DNA of 64,000 nt from Pantoea sp. WMus005 (GTDB lineage Bacteria; Pseudomonadota; Gammaproteobacteria; Enterobacterales; Enterobacteriaceae): the NCBI RefSeq assembly GCF_013415305.1, contig NZ_JACBXU010000007.1:1-64000 (forward strand), written 5' to 3'. A program made the translations under genes and the position numbers. Under the pieces are notes generated by a model. It saw only the letters and a program-made list of their open reading frames with translations, was not told the DNA's origin and searched no databases. Below are positions 54,910 through 64,000 of this stretch, piece by piece. Within the stretch, counting starts at the first letter, position 1. Each line of letters opens with the position of its first letter.

Positions 54910-56075
54910 ATAAAAACATCTACAACTCTCTGTGGCGCTGGATCTGCGTCAGGGTCATGTTTCTGGCGATTGGCAGCGTCATCCTGATCGCCTTCTGTAT
55001 GTGGCTGCGCTTCGCGGTACAGGCGTACTGGGTCTATTACCGTATGCCACCCGCACTGCTGGAAGAGTTTTCACAGCTACGCCGCCATCCTGCCAGCGAC
55101 CCGGCACGCTTTCACCAGATCGTTGATCAATGGTGGGGGCTCACGTTTTCTGATCCGTCGCTGGCCTCCTCGGACTGGTTTACTGTGATTGCGCTGGTGG
55201 CCGTCACCATCCCGTTTATGGTGTTTATGGCACTGCGTTTCGCGCGTCCACTCTCCACGCAGTTCAGCCAGCTGGCGACTGCGGCGCGAGCGGTATCAAA
55301 AGGGGAGTTTGGCCGAACGGCGGCAGTGGTGAAAGAAGCTCCGCAGGAGCTGGTGCGCTTTACCGAAGATTTTAATCAGATGACCCAGCAACTGGCGCGT
55401 TACGAGCGCGAGCTGCGCACCTCACATGTGGCGATGGCACATGAACTTCGCTCACCACTGACGGCGGCGATGGGCCGGTTGCAGGGTATTCTGGATGGCG
55501 TCTTTCCAGCGGAGCCACAGCAACTGGCAATGATTATGAAGCAACTGACGCAGCTCAGCCGACTGATCGATGAACTGCATTTGCTGTCACTGGCGGATGC
55601 CGGTCAGCTGGTCCTGAACCGGGAGCGGTTTAATCTCAGTGAGTTACTGCGCGAGCGTACGGGCTGGCTGCTGCCGCAGGCAGAACAGGCAGGTGTGACC
55701 ATCAGCGTGATCGCACCAGAGGCTCTCATGCTCGATGCCGATGCGTTCCGCCTGGGCCAGGTGGTGACTATCCTCTGTGAAAATGCACTGCGCTACGCAG
55801 CGGATGGGGGTGCATTGCTGATCACCGCCAGCCAGAACGATCAGGCGGTTACCCTGACTTTCCGCGATTATGGTCAGGGTGTAGAGCCGGACTTCCTGCC
55901 GCAGCTGTTTGTTCGCTTTACCCGGGCCGACTCCTCACGTGCCCGCCACTCCGGCGGCAGTGGTCTGGGGCTATCGATAGCCAAAGCGATCGTCGAGGCG
56001 CACGGCGGGTCACTTCGCGCCACGTTACCCGCCGACGGCGGCCTGTTAATCGGGGTAACGCTGCCGGGGAGATAA
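54906..56075 (+). CDS. Sensor histidine kinase
   Basis: A 389-residue inner-membrane kinase. Two membrane helices (about 15-37 and 90-112) flank a short periplasmic loop. A HAMP domain is followed by the H-box MAHELRSPLTAAMGRLQG with the phospho-His, N-box ENALRYA, G1 FRDYGQGV and G2 SGLGLSIAKAIV. It phosphorylates the adjacent OmpR-type regulator. The signal is unknown; position suggests control of the RND genes downstream. Confidence 0.92.
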   Translation: MNKNIYNSLWRWICVRVMFLAIGSVILIAFCMWLRFAVQAYWVYYRMPPALLEEFSQLRRHPASDPARFHQIVDQWWGLTFSDPSLASSDWFTVIALVAVTIPFMVFMALRFARPLSTQFSQLATAARAVSKGEFGRTAAVVKEAPQELVRFTEDFNQMTQQLARYERELRTSHVAMAHELRSPLTAAMGRLQGILDGVFPAEPQQLAMIMKQLTQLSRLIDELHLLSLADAGQLVLNRERFNLSELLRERTGWLLPQAEQAGVTISVIAPEALMLDADAFRLGQVVTILCENALRYAADGGALLITASQNDQAVTLTFRDYGQGVEPDFLPQLFVRFTRADSSRARHSGGSGLGLSIAKAIVEAHGGSLRATLPADGGLLIGVTLPGR

Positions 56076-56127
56076 ATTGTTCTGGCTTGACCATTTCTTG
56101 ATGGTTCATGCAACGTTTCTGGACACA

Positions 56128-56168
56128 AGCCGGGTTCAATGAGCACAACTCATTAAAGGAACCCGGCT
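56128..56168 (+). promoter_or_regulatory. Long hairpin over the ribosome site of the RND adaptor
   Basis: AGCCGGGTTC (56128-56137) pairs with GAACCCGGCT (56159-56168), and inside it AATGAG (56138-56143) pairs with CTCATT (56149-56154), leaving loop CACAA and a 4-base bulge AAAG. The 16-bp stem ends directly at the ATG (56169), and the AAAGGA ribosome site lies partly within it. This suggests attenuation or translational control, or a protein operator with the same symmetry. Confidence 0.6.
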
Positions 56169-57302
56169 ATGACTGATTTAATCCCGGATGCTGCCCGCCA
56201 GGTGTGGCGTCATCTCTTCAGTGTTCAGATCTTTGCGCCAGTGGTGTTTGTGCTGCTCGGCGTGCTCATCATGACCGGCTGCCGGGATAATAATTCGGCC
56301 CCGCCTGCCGCCCCGCTCCGCCCCGTTAAAACGGTGATTGCCCCGCCACTCAGCAATGATTCGTCACTGGTGCTGACGGGCGAAATCCGCCCGCATGAAG
56401 AGGTCGCACTGGCCTTCAGGCTGGATGGGCGGGTCGTGAGTCGTGCGGCTGAACTGGGCGACCGTGTCAGCACCGGACAACCGCTGGCTGCGCTGGAAAA
56501 TAATCAGTCACGAAATCAGCTGAGCAGCGCGCGTGCCGATCTTGACAGCGCCCGCGCCGCTGAACGGGTTGCCGCACTTAACCTGCATCGAATGCGGCTA
56601 CTGATGCCCGGTGGTGCTATTGCCCGCAGCCAGCTTGACAGCGCCCAGGGGGACTGGCAAAGCGCGCAGTCCCGCCGTCTCAGCAGCGAAGCAGCACTGA
56701 AAAATGCCCAGGATACCCTGAGCTGGACTCAGCTCACTGCACCCACCGCAGGCCGGATCACCGCCATTACGGTTCAGCCAGGTCAGGTGGTCAGCGCCGG
56801 ACAAAACGTGATGACGCTGGCCGCAGGTGATGCCCGCGATGCGGTGTTTGACCTGACCGCGCCTGCGCTGTTACGGCCTGACAATCTGACACCGCTGAAA
56901 GTTACGCTGCTGGCCGATCCCGCCATTCAGGCCAGTGGTACGGTACGAGATATCAGCCCACAGGCCGATCCACAGACGCGCACGTGGCGACTGCGCATAT
57001 CGTTGAGTCATCCACCTGAGGCGATGGCACCCGGCGCCACGGTCACCGTCAGCCTGCCGGATGCACAACCGCCAGTGATCGCCCTGCCTGCCAGCGCCCT
57101 GACCCGTTTCGCAGACAAACCTGCATTGCTGGTCGTTGATGCCACGTCACGCTTACAGCTTCGTCCGGTAGTACTGGCCCGCTTTAACGCGCAGCAAATC
57201 TTTGTGACTGCCGGGATCCAGCCGGGCGAGCGCATTGTTACGGCCGGTGTCAGCACCCTGCAGCCCGGCGAAAAAGTGACGCTTACGCAGGAGGCACCAT
57301 GA
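56169..57302 (+). CDS. RND efflux periplasmic adaptor
   Basis: A 377-residue membrane-fusion protein. A long N-region and membrane stretch end in a lipobox-like LIMTGC at about residues 33-38, so it is probably a lipoprotein. Then come a split lipoyl domain (ALAFRLDGRVVSRAAELGDR and ITVQPGQVVSAGQNVMTLA), an alpha-helical hairpin and beta-barrel. It links the RND pump to an outer-membrane channel that is not encoded here, probably TolC. It overlaps the permease by 4 bases. Confidence 0.92.
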   Translation: MTDLIPDAARQVWRHLFSVQIFAPVVFVLLGVLIMTGCRDNNSAPPAAPLRPVKTVIAPPLSNDSSLVLTGEIRPHEEVALAFRLDGRVVSRAAELGDRVSTGQPLAALENNQSRNQLSSARADLDSARAAERVAALNLHRMRLLMPGGAIARSQLDSAQGDWQSAQSRRLSSEAALKNAQDTLSWTQLTAPTAGRITAITVQPGQVVSAGQNVMTLAAGDARDAVFDLTAPALLRPDNLTPLKVTLLADPAIQASGTVRDISPQADPQTRTWRLRISLSHPPEAMAPGATVTVSLPDAQPPVIALPASALTRFADKPALLVVDATSRLQLRPVVLARFNAQQIFVTAGIQPGERIVTAGVSTLQPGEKVTLTQEAP

Positions 57303-60300
57303 GAAAAACGGCTGGATTTAACCTTTCTGGCTGGGCGCTGGCGCATCAACAGCTGGTGATCTTTTTTATGCTGCTGGTAATGGCTGCGGGTGTGCTGAGC
57401 TACCAAGGTCTGTCGCGCAACGAAGATCCGGCGTTTACTATCAAAACCGCCGTCATCTCAGCTCAATGGCCGGGCGCTGACGTGGACAATACTGTGCAAC
57501 TGGTCACTGACGTGCTGGAACAGAAGGTACAGGAGATTCCGTCACTGGACGCGGTAGAGAGTGAAACCCGCGCCGGACAGACGGTGATTTATGTCAACCT
57601 GCGTGATGATACACCGCCCTCTCAGGTGGCGGGCATCTGGTATCAGTTGCGTAAAAAGATGAAGGATGTGGCCTCTTCACTGCCTCAGGGCGTGCAGGGT
57701 CCGGCAGTTAACGATGAGTTTGATGACACCTTCGGCACAATTTATGGCTTCACAGCGGATGGTTTTACCGACAGAGAATTGCGCGATCGGGTCGACAACC
57801 TGCGGCGCAGTCTGACCAGCCTGCCCGACATCGGAAAAACCACCCTGCTGGGTGTGCAGGAGCAGCAGGTGGTTATTGCCTTTTCACCACGTAAACTAAA
57901 TGGCATGGGGCTTGATTTACAACAGGTCAGCGACGCCATTAAAGCCCAGAACGACGTCGTACCCGCTGGCAGCCTGCGAACCGATCGCGAGAACATCGCG
58001 CTGCGGGTCAGCGGCAACCTGATCTCGGTCGAAAATCTGCGGGCGATTACGCTGCATATCGGGGAGCGTTTCATCCCGCTGACTGAACTGGCGACCCTCA
58101 GCCTGCAACCTGCCGACCCCCCGGCGCCCACGTTCCGGGTTAATGGCGTTCCGGCTATCGGACTGGCGATCTCTATGGCCGCCAACGGCAACATGCTCGA
58201 TTTCGGTCAGCAGCTTAATAAGCGCATGCAGATGCTGGCCAGTCAGTTACCGCACGGTATCACCATGACCCGCGTGGCCGACCAGTCTTCCGTGGTGAAA
58301 AATGCGGTCAGCGGCTTTGTCCGGATACTGGGCGAAGCGGTCATCATCGTGTTAGCCGTCTCCTTTGTGTCACTGGGGCTGCGCGCCGGTCTGGTGGTCG
58401 CAGCGGCAATTCCCCTGGTGCTGGCGATGACCTTTACCGGCATGTTACTCGCAGGTATCGGTCTGCAACGGATTTCGCTGGGTGCGCTGATCATTGCGCT
58501 GGGGCTGCTGGTGGATGATGCGATGATTACGGTCGAGGCGATGGTGGCACGACTCGAAGCGGGCGACAGCAAATGGCAGGCTGCCACCTATGCGTTTAAA
58601 ACCACCGCATTCCCTATGCTGACCGGTACGCTGGTGATGATTGCCGGTTTCATTCCGGTCGGTTTCGCTGCTTCAAGTGCTGGAGAGTATTGCTATTCGC
58701 TGTTTGTGGTGGTCGCGCTGGCACTGCTCTGCTCGTGGGTGGTCGCGGTCATCTTCTCTCCACTCACTGGTTGCTGGCTGCTGTCGGCAAAGCACATCAA
58801 GGCCCACCAGCAGCCGGGCGTGCTGATGCGCGCTTATCACCGGCTGCTGGAGGTGATTTTGCACAACCGACTGGTGACGATGGGCATAGCGTTGGCGGTG
58901 CTGCTGACCAGCCTTTATGCCACCACGTTTATGCAGGGTGAGTTTTTCCCGGCGTCAGATCGTCCCGAACTGCTGGTTAGCCTGACATTGCCCGCCAATG
59001 CGGCCCAGGCGGAAACCGCGCGTCGTACCGTACAACTTGAAAAAATGCTCCAGAATGACCGGGATGTGGCGAACTTCACCAGCTACGTTGGCTCAGGTGC
59101 AATACGTTTCTATCTGCCGATGGATGTGCTGCTGGATAATGAAAACATCGCACAGCTGGTTGTGGTAGCGAAAGATCTCAACGTGCGCGATCGGCTGCGC
59201 AGCCGGCTGGAACGAAAACTGGCAGCCGATTTTAATGACATCACCACCCGCGTCTCACCGCTGGAGCTCGGCCCACCGGTCGGCTGGCCGCTGAAATACC
59301 GCATTACCGGCCCGGACAATGCCCAGGTACGACAGGCCGCTAATCGGCTGGCGGCAGTGCTCGCCCGCTCGCCGTTAACACGCGGGGTTAATCTCACGGC
59401 CGGGGAACCAGAACGCGTCATGACGCTGGCAGTGAACCAGACCGCAGCGCGCGCAGCCGGACTCTCATCAGACACCATCGCCACCGCGCTGAACACTCTG
59501 ATGTCCGGCAGCGTCGTGACCACGCTGCGCGATCGCAACCGGCTGATCGATGTGGTACTGCGCAGCAATGATACGGAACGGCAGAACACGGATACGCTGG
59601 AAGGACTGATGATCACCAACGCCAGCGGACAGAAAATTCCACTGCGCCAGGTAGCGACCCTGAACTGGGGTGTAGATGACCCGGTGATCTGGCGACGTCA
59701 GCGACTCTCTTACATCACGGTGCAGACCGATATCGCGCCCGGTCAGCGGGCTGAAAATGTCTCGCTACAGCTCGCACCCGATGTCGCCGCGCTGCGCGCA
59801 TCACTCCCTGCCGGGTATGGCATTGAGGAAGGCGGCGTCGCTGCGGAATCGGATAAAGGCAACGGTTCAGTCTTTGCCCTGCTGCCAGTGACGATCTGCG
59901 CCATGCTGGTACTGCTGATGATTCAGCTGCAACGCTTCTCAGGCATGCTGCTGGCGCTGAGCATGGCTCCGTTTGGCCTGCCCGGCATTGTATCCGCGAT
60001 GCTACCGGCTGGCACACCGATGGGGTTTGTGGCGCTGCTGGGGATTATTGCGCTGGCGGGGATCATCATTCGAAACGCGGTGATCATGATCAGTGAAGTG
60101 GATACGAACACCCATGCCGGACTGCCTGCCGGTGAAGCCATACGACAGGCGGCCCATCACCGGGCGCGTCCCATCCTGCTGACCGCCTGTGCCGCGATCC
60201 TTGGCATGATCCCCATCGCCCATCAGGTTTTCTGGGGGCCAATGGCACTGGCGATTATTGGCGGACTGGTCAGCGGCACGCTGGTGACGCTTACGGTGCT

Positions 60301-60343
60301 GCCTGCTGCGTTAAGTCTGATGATGGAGCGCCGTCGACGTTAA
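57299..60343 (+). CDS. RND efflux permease (AcrB family)
   Basis: A 1014-residue inner-membrane proton antiporter with 12 helices and two large periplasmic loops. The proton-relay aspartates are in LGLLVDDAMITVEAM (helix 4). The early NEDPAFTIKTAVISAQWPGA block is typical of the subgroup related to MexK/TriC-like pumps rather than AcrB itself. Substrate is unknown. It forms an operon with the adaptor. Confidence 0.93.
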   Translation: MRKTAGFNLSGWALAHQQLVIFFMLLVMAAGVLSYQGLSRNEDPAFTIKTAVISAQWPGADVDNTVQLVTDVLEQKVQEIPSLDAVESETRAGQTVIYVNLRDDTPPSQVAGIWYQLRKKMKDVASSLPQGVQGPAVNDEFDDTFGTIYGFTADGFTDRELRDRVDNLRRSLTSLPDIGKTTLLGVQEQQVVIAFSPRKLNGMGLDLQQVSDAIKAQNDVVPAGSLRTDRENIALRVSGNLISVENLRAITLHIGERFIPLTELATLSLQPADPPAPTFRVNGVPAIGLAISMAANGNMLDFGQQLNKRMQMLASQLPHGITMTRVADQSSVVKNAVSGFVRILGEAVIIVLAVSFVSLGLRAGLVVAAAIPLVLAMTFTGMLLAGIGLQRISLGALIIALGLLVDDAMITVEAMVARLEAGDSKWQAATYAFKTTAFPMLTGTLVMIAGFIPVGFAASSAGEYCYSLFVVVALALLCSWVVAVIFSPLTGCWLLSAKHIKAHQQPGVLMRAYHRLLEVILHNRLVTMGIALAVLLTSLYATTFMQGEFFPASDRPELLVSLTLPANAAQAETARRTVQLEKMLQNDRDVANFTSYVGSGAIRFYLPMDVLLDNENIAQLVVVAKDLNVRDRLRSRLERKLAADFNDITTRVSPLELGPPVGWPLKYRITGPDNAQVRQAANRLAAVLARSPLTRGVNLTAGEPERVMTLAVNQTAARAAGLSSDTIATALNTLMSGSVVTTLRDRNRLIDVVLRSNDTERQNTDTLEGLMITNASGQKIPLRQVATLNWGVDDPVIWRRQRLSYITVQTDIAPGQRAENVSLQLAPDVAALRASLPAGYGIEEGGVAAESDKGNGSVFALLPVTICAMLVLLMIQLQRFSGMLLALSMAPFGLPGIVSAMLPAGTPMGFVALLGIIALAGIIIRNAVIMISEVDTNTHAGLPAGEAIRQAAHHRARPILLTACAAILGMIPIAHQVFWGPMALAIIGGLVSGTLVTLTVLPAALSLMMERRRR

Positions 60344-60360
60344 ACCGTTCATTAAAACAA

Positions 60361-60399
60361 TGTCCGGCAATCCTGGCTGAGCAGCGGAATTGCCGGACA
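60361..60399. terminator. Terminator between convergent RND and Cys-rich genes
   Basis: TGTCCGGCAAT / ATTGCCGGACA is a perfect 11-bp inverted repeat with a 17-base loop, 17 bases past the permease stop. It is in the usual position for a shared terminator, but without a long U-tract. Confidence 0.5.
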
Positions 60400-60402
60400 C
60401 AT

Positions 60403-60648
60403 TCAGTTCATCACCTCGACCAGAATCAGTGGGCACTTTCTGACTTTACAGGCCTGACTGTAGGCCAGCGAGCAGACCGAACAAAGGTCACGCACGTCAG
60501 ACTGGTACTCATACTCCATGAAATAGCGGAACTGGCCGCCCGCCGAATCTGTTCTCCAGAATCGCTGCGGCTCCAGAATTTCATCCAGTTGCCTGAATGT
60601 CAGGGCTGACGGGTTGTGATACCCGACTCTTACGCGGTATGTAGTCAT
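60403..60648 (-). CDS. Small Cys-rich hypothetical protein
   Basis: An 81-residue protein from the ATG at 60648 (the frame is open to a TTG at 60723 overlapping the LysR stop). The second half holds four Cys (DLCSVCSLAYSQACKVRKCP) that could bind a metal or form disulfides. I do not recognise the family. It follows the LysR gene on the same strand. The ribosome site is weak. Confidence 0.5.
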   Translation of the reverse strand: MTTYRVRVGYHNPSALTFRQLDEILEPQRFWRTDSAGGQFRYFMEYEYQSDVRDLCSVCSLAYSQACKVRKCPLILVEVMN

Positions 60649-60719
60649 GCACCGATTATTGGCATCCCGGCCCCGCGCCGCCAGTTGGTTATTGTTTTCA
60701 GTACAATAGCTGGTGCTTA

Positions 60720-61625
60720 TCAACCCGCGTTGTCGGGTGCCGCAGGCTGGGCCACCAGCAGCGCCAGCAGATGCAGCACCGCTTTTGACGGATGAAGCCG
60801 ACGCCAGGCAAAAGCCACGTCGGTAAACAGCGTGTTGTTTTCGATCTCGCAGAAGCTCACATCGGGGTTATCAACGCAACGCATGGACTCCGGTACCAGC
60901 GCAATCCCGCAGCCCGCCGCGACCATGCCCAGCGAGGTGGTGATCTGCGGCGCCTGCTGGAAGGTGTGGCGGGAAAAGCCGGCCCGCAGACAGGCGGTGA
61001 CAATCAGCTCATACAGGCTCGGCGAGACATCGCGCGGGAAAATTATCAGGGTTTCGGCCGCCAGCGCCGGGAGCGCCACGGTGGGCGTGCCGCTGAGGGG
61101 ATGAGAACGCGGCAGCGCAATCAGCATTTTTTCGGTAGAGATTACGCGCAGATTAAAGGCCTTGCTGCTTTCGCACGGCAGCCGGATAAAGGCCGCATCC
61201 AGCAAGCCTTCCTGCAAATCCTGCATCAGCAAAGACATATTCTCTTCGCGGGTCAGCAACTCCATCGCCGGATAACGTTCTTTAAACTGACGGATCAGGG
61301 TGAAAATGCGTGGATTAAACGCTACTGAGCTGGCAAACCCCAGCGAAAGCTGACCACTGATCCCGCGCGCAATGCCGCGCGCGTTCTCCAGCGCCTGATC
61401 GGCCAGCTGCACAATCTGTCGGGCATCCGCCAGAAACGCTTCCCCCGCTTCGGTGAGTTCTACTCCGCGCGTCAGTCGCTTTAGCAGCGGTGTGCCAATT
61501 TCCTGCTCCAGCCGCAATATCTGCTGACTCAATGGCGGCTGAGAAATTCCCAGCATTTCAGCGGCCCGGGTGAAGTGAAGCGTCTCGGCTACGGCAACAA
61601 AATAACGCAGATGGCGAAGTTCCAT
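60720..61625 (-). CDS. LysR-type activator of the acetoin operon
   Basis: A 301-residue LysR regulator. The N-terminal HTH reads HLRYFVAVAETLHFTRAAEM then LGISQPPLSQQILRLEQEIG. The C-terminal domain is a two-lobed effector-binding fold. It is divergent from acetolactate decarboxylase, the arrangement of AlsR/BudR, which activates acetoin synthesis in response to acetate and low pH. Confidence 0.88.
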   Translation of the reverse strand: MELRHLRYFVAVAETLHFTRAAEMLGISQPPLSQQILRLEQEIGTPLLKRLTRGVELTEAGEAFLADARQIVQLADQALENARGIARGISGQLSLGFASSVAFNPRIFTLIRQFKERYPAMELLTREENMSLLMQDLQEGLLDAAFIRLPCESSKAFNLRVISTEKMLIALPRSHPLSGTPTVALPALAAETLIIFPRDVSPSLYELIVTACLRAGFSRHTFQQAPQITTSLGMVAAGCGIALVPESMRCVDNPDVSFCEIENNTLFTDVAFAWRRLHPSKAVLHLLALLVAQPAAPDNAG

Positions 61626-61692
61626 ATCAAAAACGTCTCAAAGTTAACAGGTTTCGCTATTGGACCCACCGACTGAATCGGTTCACCATTAG

Positions 61693-61708
61693 GTTAACAC
61701 GGCTTAAC
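61693..61708. promoter_or_regulatory. LysR-type binding site candidate
   Basis: GTTAA-cacggc-TTAAC is a 5+5 palindrome in the 104-base region between the LysR gene and the decarboxylase gene, 22 bases before the latter's ATG. Its AT-rich arms fit a LysR-type site, but other T-N11-A matches exist nearby. Confidence 0.35.
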
Positions 61709-61729
61709 GGTTAATCGACGAGGCATTCA

Positions 61730-62512
61730 ATGAGCAATTGTGTAACTGATTGTTCCTGTGAGGATCAACTAAAACATACTGTCTTAACACTTTCTAAGGA
61801 TGCACCAGAAAGCGTTATCTATCAGACCTCTTTAATGAGTGCGCTGCTGAGCGGCGTATACGACGGCAACGTCCGGATTGCTGACCTGCTGCGCAAAGGT
61901 GATTTCGGTCTGGGTACCTTTAACCGGCTGGATGGCGAAATGATTGCGTTTGACAGCAAGGTCTATCAGCTGCACTCAGATGGCAGCGCGCACCCGGCCG
62001 ATCCGTCGCAGAAAACCCCGTTTGCGGTAATGACCTTCTTCAAACCGCAGCACCTGTTTGAGTTTGACCGCCCCCTGTCGCGTGAGGAAATCCATCGGGT
62101 GATCGACAGCGAAATCACCTCCGATAACCAGTTCTGCGCGCTGCGCATCAGCGGTCGTTTCAGCCGCGTTGATACCCGCACCGTGCCGTGCCAGTGCCGT
62201 CCCTATCGCGCCATGCCGGAAGTGCTGGGCGACCAGCCGACCTTTTCCTTCCGCCAGCGCGCGGGCGAACTGATCGGATTCCGGACACCGCAATATATGC
62301 AGGGCATTAACGTTGCGGGCTATCACGAACATTTTATCACCGACGACCGCGAAGGCGGCGGCCACATTCTCGATTACGCGCTGGAACAGGGCACCCTGAC
62401 CTTTGGTGCCATCAGCAAGCTGGTCGTGGATCTGCCGCAGGACAGTGACTTTCTCAATGCCGACCTGAACCCCGCCAATCTTGACGCCGCGATCCGTGCG
62501 GTAGAAAGCTAA
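61730..62512 (+). CDS. budA: Alpha-acetolactate decarboxylase
   Basis: A 260-residue enzyme. The zinc-binding segment [16 protein letters not shown] contains the His ligands, and [14 protein letters not shown] and [15 protein letters not shown] are family blocks. It converts alpha-acetolactate to acetoin in the butanediol pathway. It precedes acetolactate synthase by 14 bases. GAGG lies before the ATG. The name alsD is used for the same enzyme. Confidence 0.94.
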   Translation: MSNCVTDCSCEDQLKHTVLTLSKDAPESVIYQTSLMSALLSGVYDGNVRIADLLRKGDFGLGTFNRLDGEMIAFDSKVYQLHSDGSAHPADPSQKTPFAVMTFFKPQHLFEFDRPLSREEIHRVIDSEITSDNQFCALRISGRFSRVDTRTVPCQCRPYRAMPEVLGDQPTFSFRQRAGELIGFRTPQYMQGINVAGYHEHFITDDREGGGHILDYALEQGTLTFGAISKLVVDLPQDSDFLNADLNPANLDAAIRAVES

Positions 62513-62526
62513 TCAGAGGAATGACG

Positions 62527-64000
62527 ATGAAAACTCCAACCGATACTACGCTCTGGACCTGCGGCGCAGACCTGGTGGTCGCGCAGCTTGAGGCGCAGGG
62601 CGTCCAGCATGTCTTTGGCATCCCGGGTGCAAAGATCGATAAGGTTTTTGACTCGCTGCTGGACTCATCCATTCAGACCATCCCGGTTCGCCACGAAGCC
62701 AATGCCGCGTTTATGGCCGCCGCAGTGGGTCGTCTCACCGGCAGCGCGGGTGTGGCGCTGGTTACGTCAGGGCCGGGCTGCTCAAACCTGATTACCGGCA
62801 TGGCCACCGCTACCAGCGAAGGCGATCCGGTGGTTGCTATCGGCGGCCAGGTGAAACGCTCCGACAGCGCCAAGCAGGTTCATCAGAGCATGGACACCGT
62901 TTCAATGTTTCGCCCGATCACCAAATATGCAGTTGAAGTGACCGATCCCTCTGCGCTCTCTGAATGTCTGTCGAATGCGTTTCGCCACGCCGAGCATGGC
63001 CGGGGCGGCGGGGCCTTTATCAGCCTGCCACAGGATATTGTTGACCAGCCGGTCACCGGCAAAGCGCTCAGCAGCAAAGGTCGTCCGGTGCTGGGTGCCG
63101 CACCAGATGCGATGATAGATGCGGTCAGCGAGGCGATTGCCGGGGCTAAAAATCCGGTCATTCTGCTGGGATTAATGGCGAGCCAGTCGGAAAACAGCGA
63201 AGCAATTCACGATTTGCTGACCCGCAGTCACATTCCTGTTACCAGCACCTATCAGGCTGCGGGTGCAGTCAGACAGGATCACTTCTCACGCTTTGCCGGA
63301 CGCGTCGGACTGTTCAACAACCAGGCGGGCGATCGCCTGCTGCAACAGGCTGACCTGATTATCACCATCGGCTACAGCCCGGTGGAATATGAACCGGCGA
63401 TGTGGAACAGCGGTAACGCGACCCTGATTCACATTGACGTGATACCCGCAGAGACCGACAACCGCTATCTGCCGGATGCAGAACTGGTGGGCGATATCGC
63501 TGCCACGGTGCGTAAACTGGCGGCGCGCATTACTACTCCGCTGCAGCTGACATCAGAAGCGGCAAGCATCCTTGAGGATCGTCAGCAGCAACGCAAACTG
63601 CTGGCGATGCAGGGTGCCAGTCTCAACCAATTTGCCTTGCATCCGCTACGCATCGTGCGCGCTATGCAGGACATCATTAACAGCGATGTCAGTCTTACCG
63701 TCGACATGGGCAGCTTCCATATCTGGATCGCCCGCTATCTCTACAGCTTCCGCGCTCGTCAGATCATGATCTCCAACGGTCAGCAGACCATGGGCGTGGC
63801 GCTACCCTGGGCGATTGGTGCCTGGCTGGTCGACCCGCAGCGCAAAGTGGTGTCGGTTTCAGGCGACGGCGGCTTCCTGCAATCGAGCATGGAGCTGGAA
63901 ACGGCTGTCCGGTTAAAAGCCAACATTCTGCACATCGTCTGGGTCGATAACGCCTACAACATGGTGGCGATGCAGGAAGAGAAAAAATATCACCGCGTCT
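62527..64000 (+). CDS. budB: Catabolic acetolactate synthase, cut by the window end
   Basis: The first 491 codons of a TPP-dependent enzyme, open to the last base. The TPP Glu is in [17 protein letters not shown], followed by [14 protein letters not shown] and a later [14 protein letters not shown] (the start of the TPP/Mg motif). It lacks the FAD-dependent features of anabolic forms and sits with budA and a LysR gene, so it is the catabolic, acetoin-forming type. I chose the ATG at 62527, six bases downstream of an ATG that touches the ribosome site AGAGGA. Confidence 0.94.
   Translation, partial: MKTPTDTTLWTCGADLVVAQLEAQGVQHVFGIPGAKIDKVFDSLLDSSIQTIPVRHEANAAFMAAAVGRLTGSAGVALVTSGPGCSNLITGMATATSEGDPVVAIGGQVKRSDSAKQVHQSMDTVSMFRPITKYAVEVTDPSALSECLSNAFRHAEHGRGGGAFISLPQDIVDQPVTGKALSSKGRPVLGAAPDAMIDAVSEAIAGAKNPVILLGLMASQSENSEAIHDLLTRSHIPVTSTYQAAGAVRQDHFSRFAGRVGLFNNQAGDRLLQQADLIITIGYSPVEYEPAMWNSGNATLIHIDVIPAETDNRYLPDAELVGDIAATVRKLAARITTPLQLTSEAASILEDRQQQRKLLAMQGASLNQFALHPLRIVRAMQDIINSDVSLTVDMGSFHIWIARYLYSFRARQIMISNGQQTMGVALPWAIGAWLVDPQRKVVSVSGDGGFLQSSMELETAVRLKANILHIVWVDNAYNMVAMQEEKKYHRV

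Overview
The window looks like the chromosome of an enterobacterium, most likely Erwiniaceae (Pantoea/Erwinia type). This rests on gene content: a complete arnBCADTEF operon, a LysR-alsD-alsS acetoin cassette, chaperone-usher fimbriae, an Hha/YmoA-family protein and MarT/FidL-type regulators. It is an inference and no database was searched. Core-like genes have a balanced-to-GC-rich composition. Two stretches (about 1.9-7.4 kb and about 28-38 kb) are visibly AT-rich and carry accessory systems.

Layout. 0.5-1.3 kb: two small exported proteins. 1.5-8.3 kb: an accessory island with a decayed RelBE-type toxin-antitoxin remnant, a three-gene phosphorelay operon (a large kinase-like protein, a stand-alone receiver, and a receiver fused to an alpha/beta hydrolase), a broken CdiI-like immunity gene and a small acidic protein. 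The operon has the architecture of the Detocs anti-phage system, but with a hydrolase in the effector position. 8.7-9.4 kb: a HAD hydrolase. 9.5-16.9 kb: arnBCADTEF on the minus strand, for L-Ara4N modification of lipid A, with a PmrA-box-like site upstream. 17.6-20.0 kb: a YceI protein and a TPR / ECF sigma / anti-sigma operon. 20.2-22.3 kb: an IolG-like dehydrogenase divergent from a LacI-type regulator. 22.7-23.6 kb: a PACE-type efflux protein and an Hha-family protein. 23.8-28.0 kb: a 1408-residue S6 protease autotransporter with a long proline/glutamate repeat linker.

29.4-44.8 kb is a second accessory block. Two regulators read leftward. Rightward come two short peptides with double-glycine leaders resembling class II microcin precursors, a complete fimbrial operon (pilin, chaperone, usher, adhesin), a LuxR-type regulator, then a dedicated type I exporter (TolC-like protein, HlyD-like adaptor, C39-peptidase ABC transporter) and a DUF1795/DcrB-like protein. 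A MarT/FidL-like pair converges on it from the right. The exporter is the type that cleaves and secretes double-glycine microcins, so the two peptides are its likely cargo although fimbrial genes lie between them.

45.2-47.3 kb: a TetR regulator and a FabF-like ketoacyl synthase sharing a repeated operator. 47.6-53.1 kb: a beta-glucoside PTS operon (IIB, IIC, GH1 phospho-glucosidase, IIA) with a ROK kinase and a LacI repressor, and two matching operators. 53.2-60.3 kb: a 40-residue membrane protein, a MipA-family porin-like protein, a two-component system and an RND efflux pair whose first gene starts directly after a long hairpin. 60.4-64.0 kb: a small Cys-rich protein and the acetoin cassette; acetolactate synthase runs off the window end.
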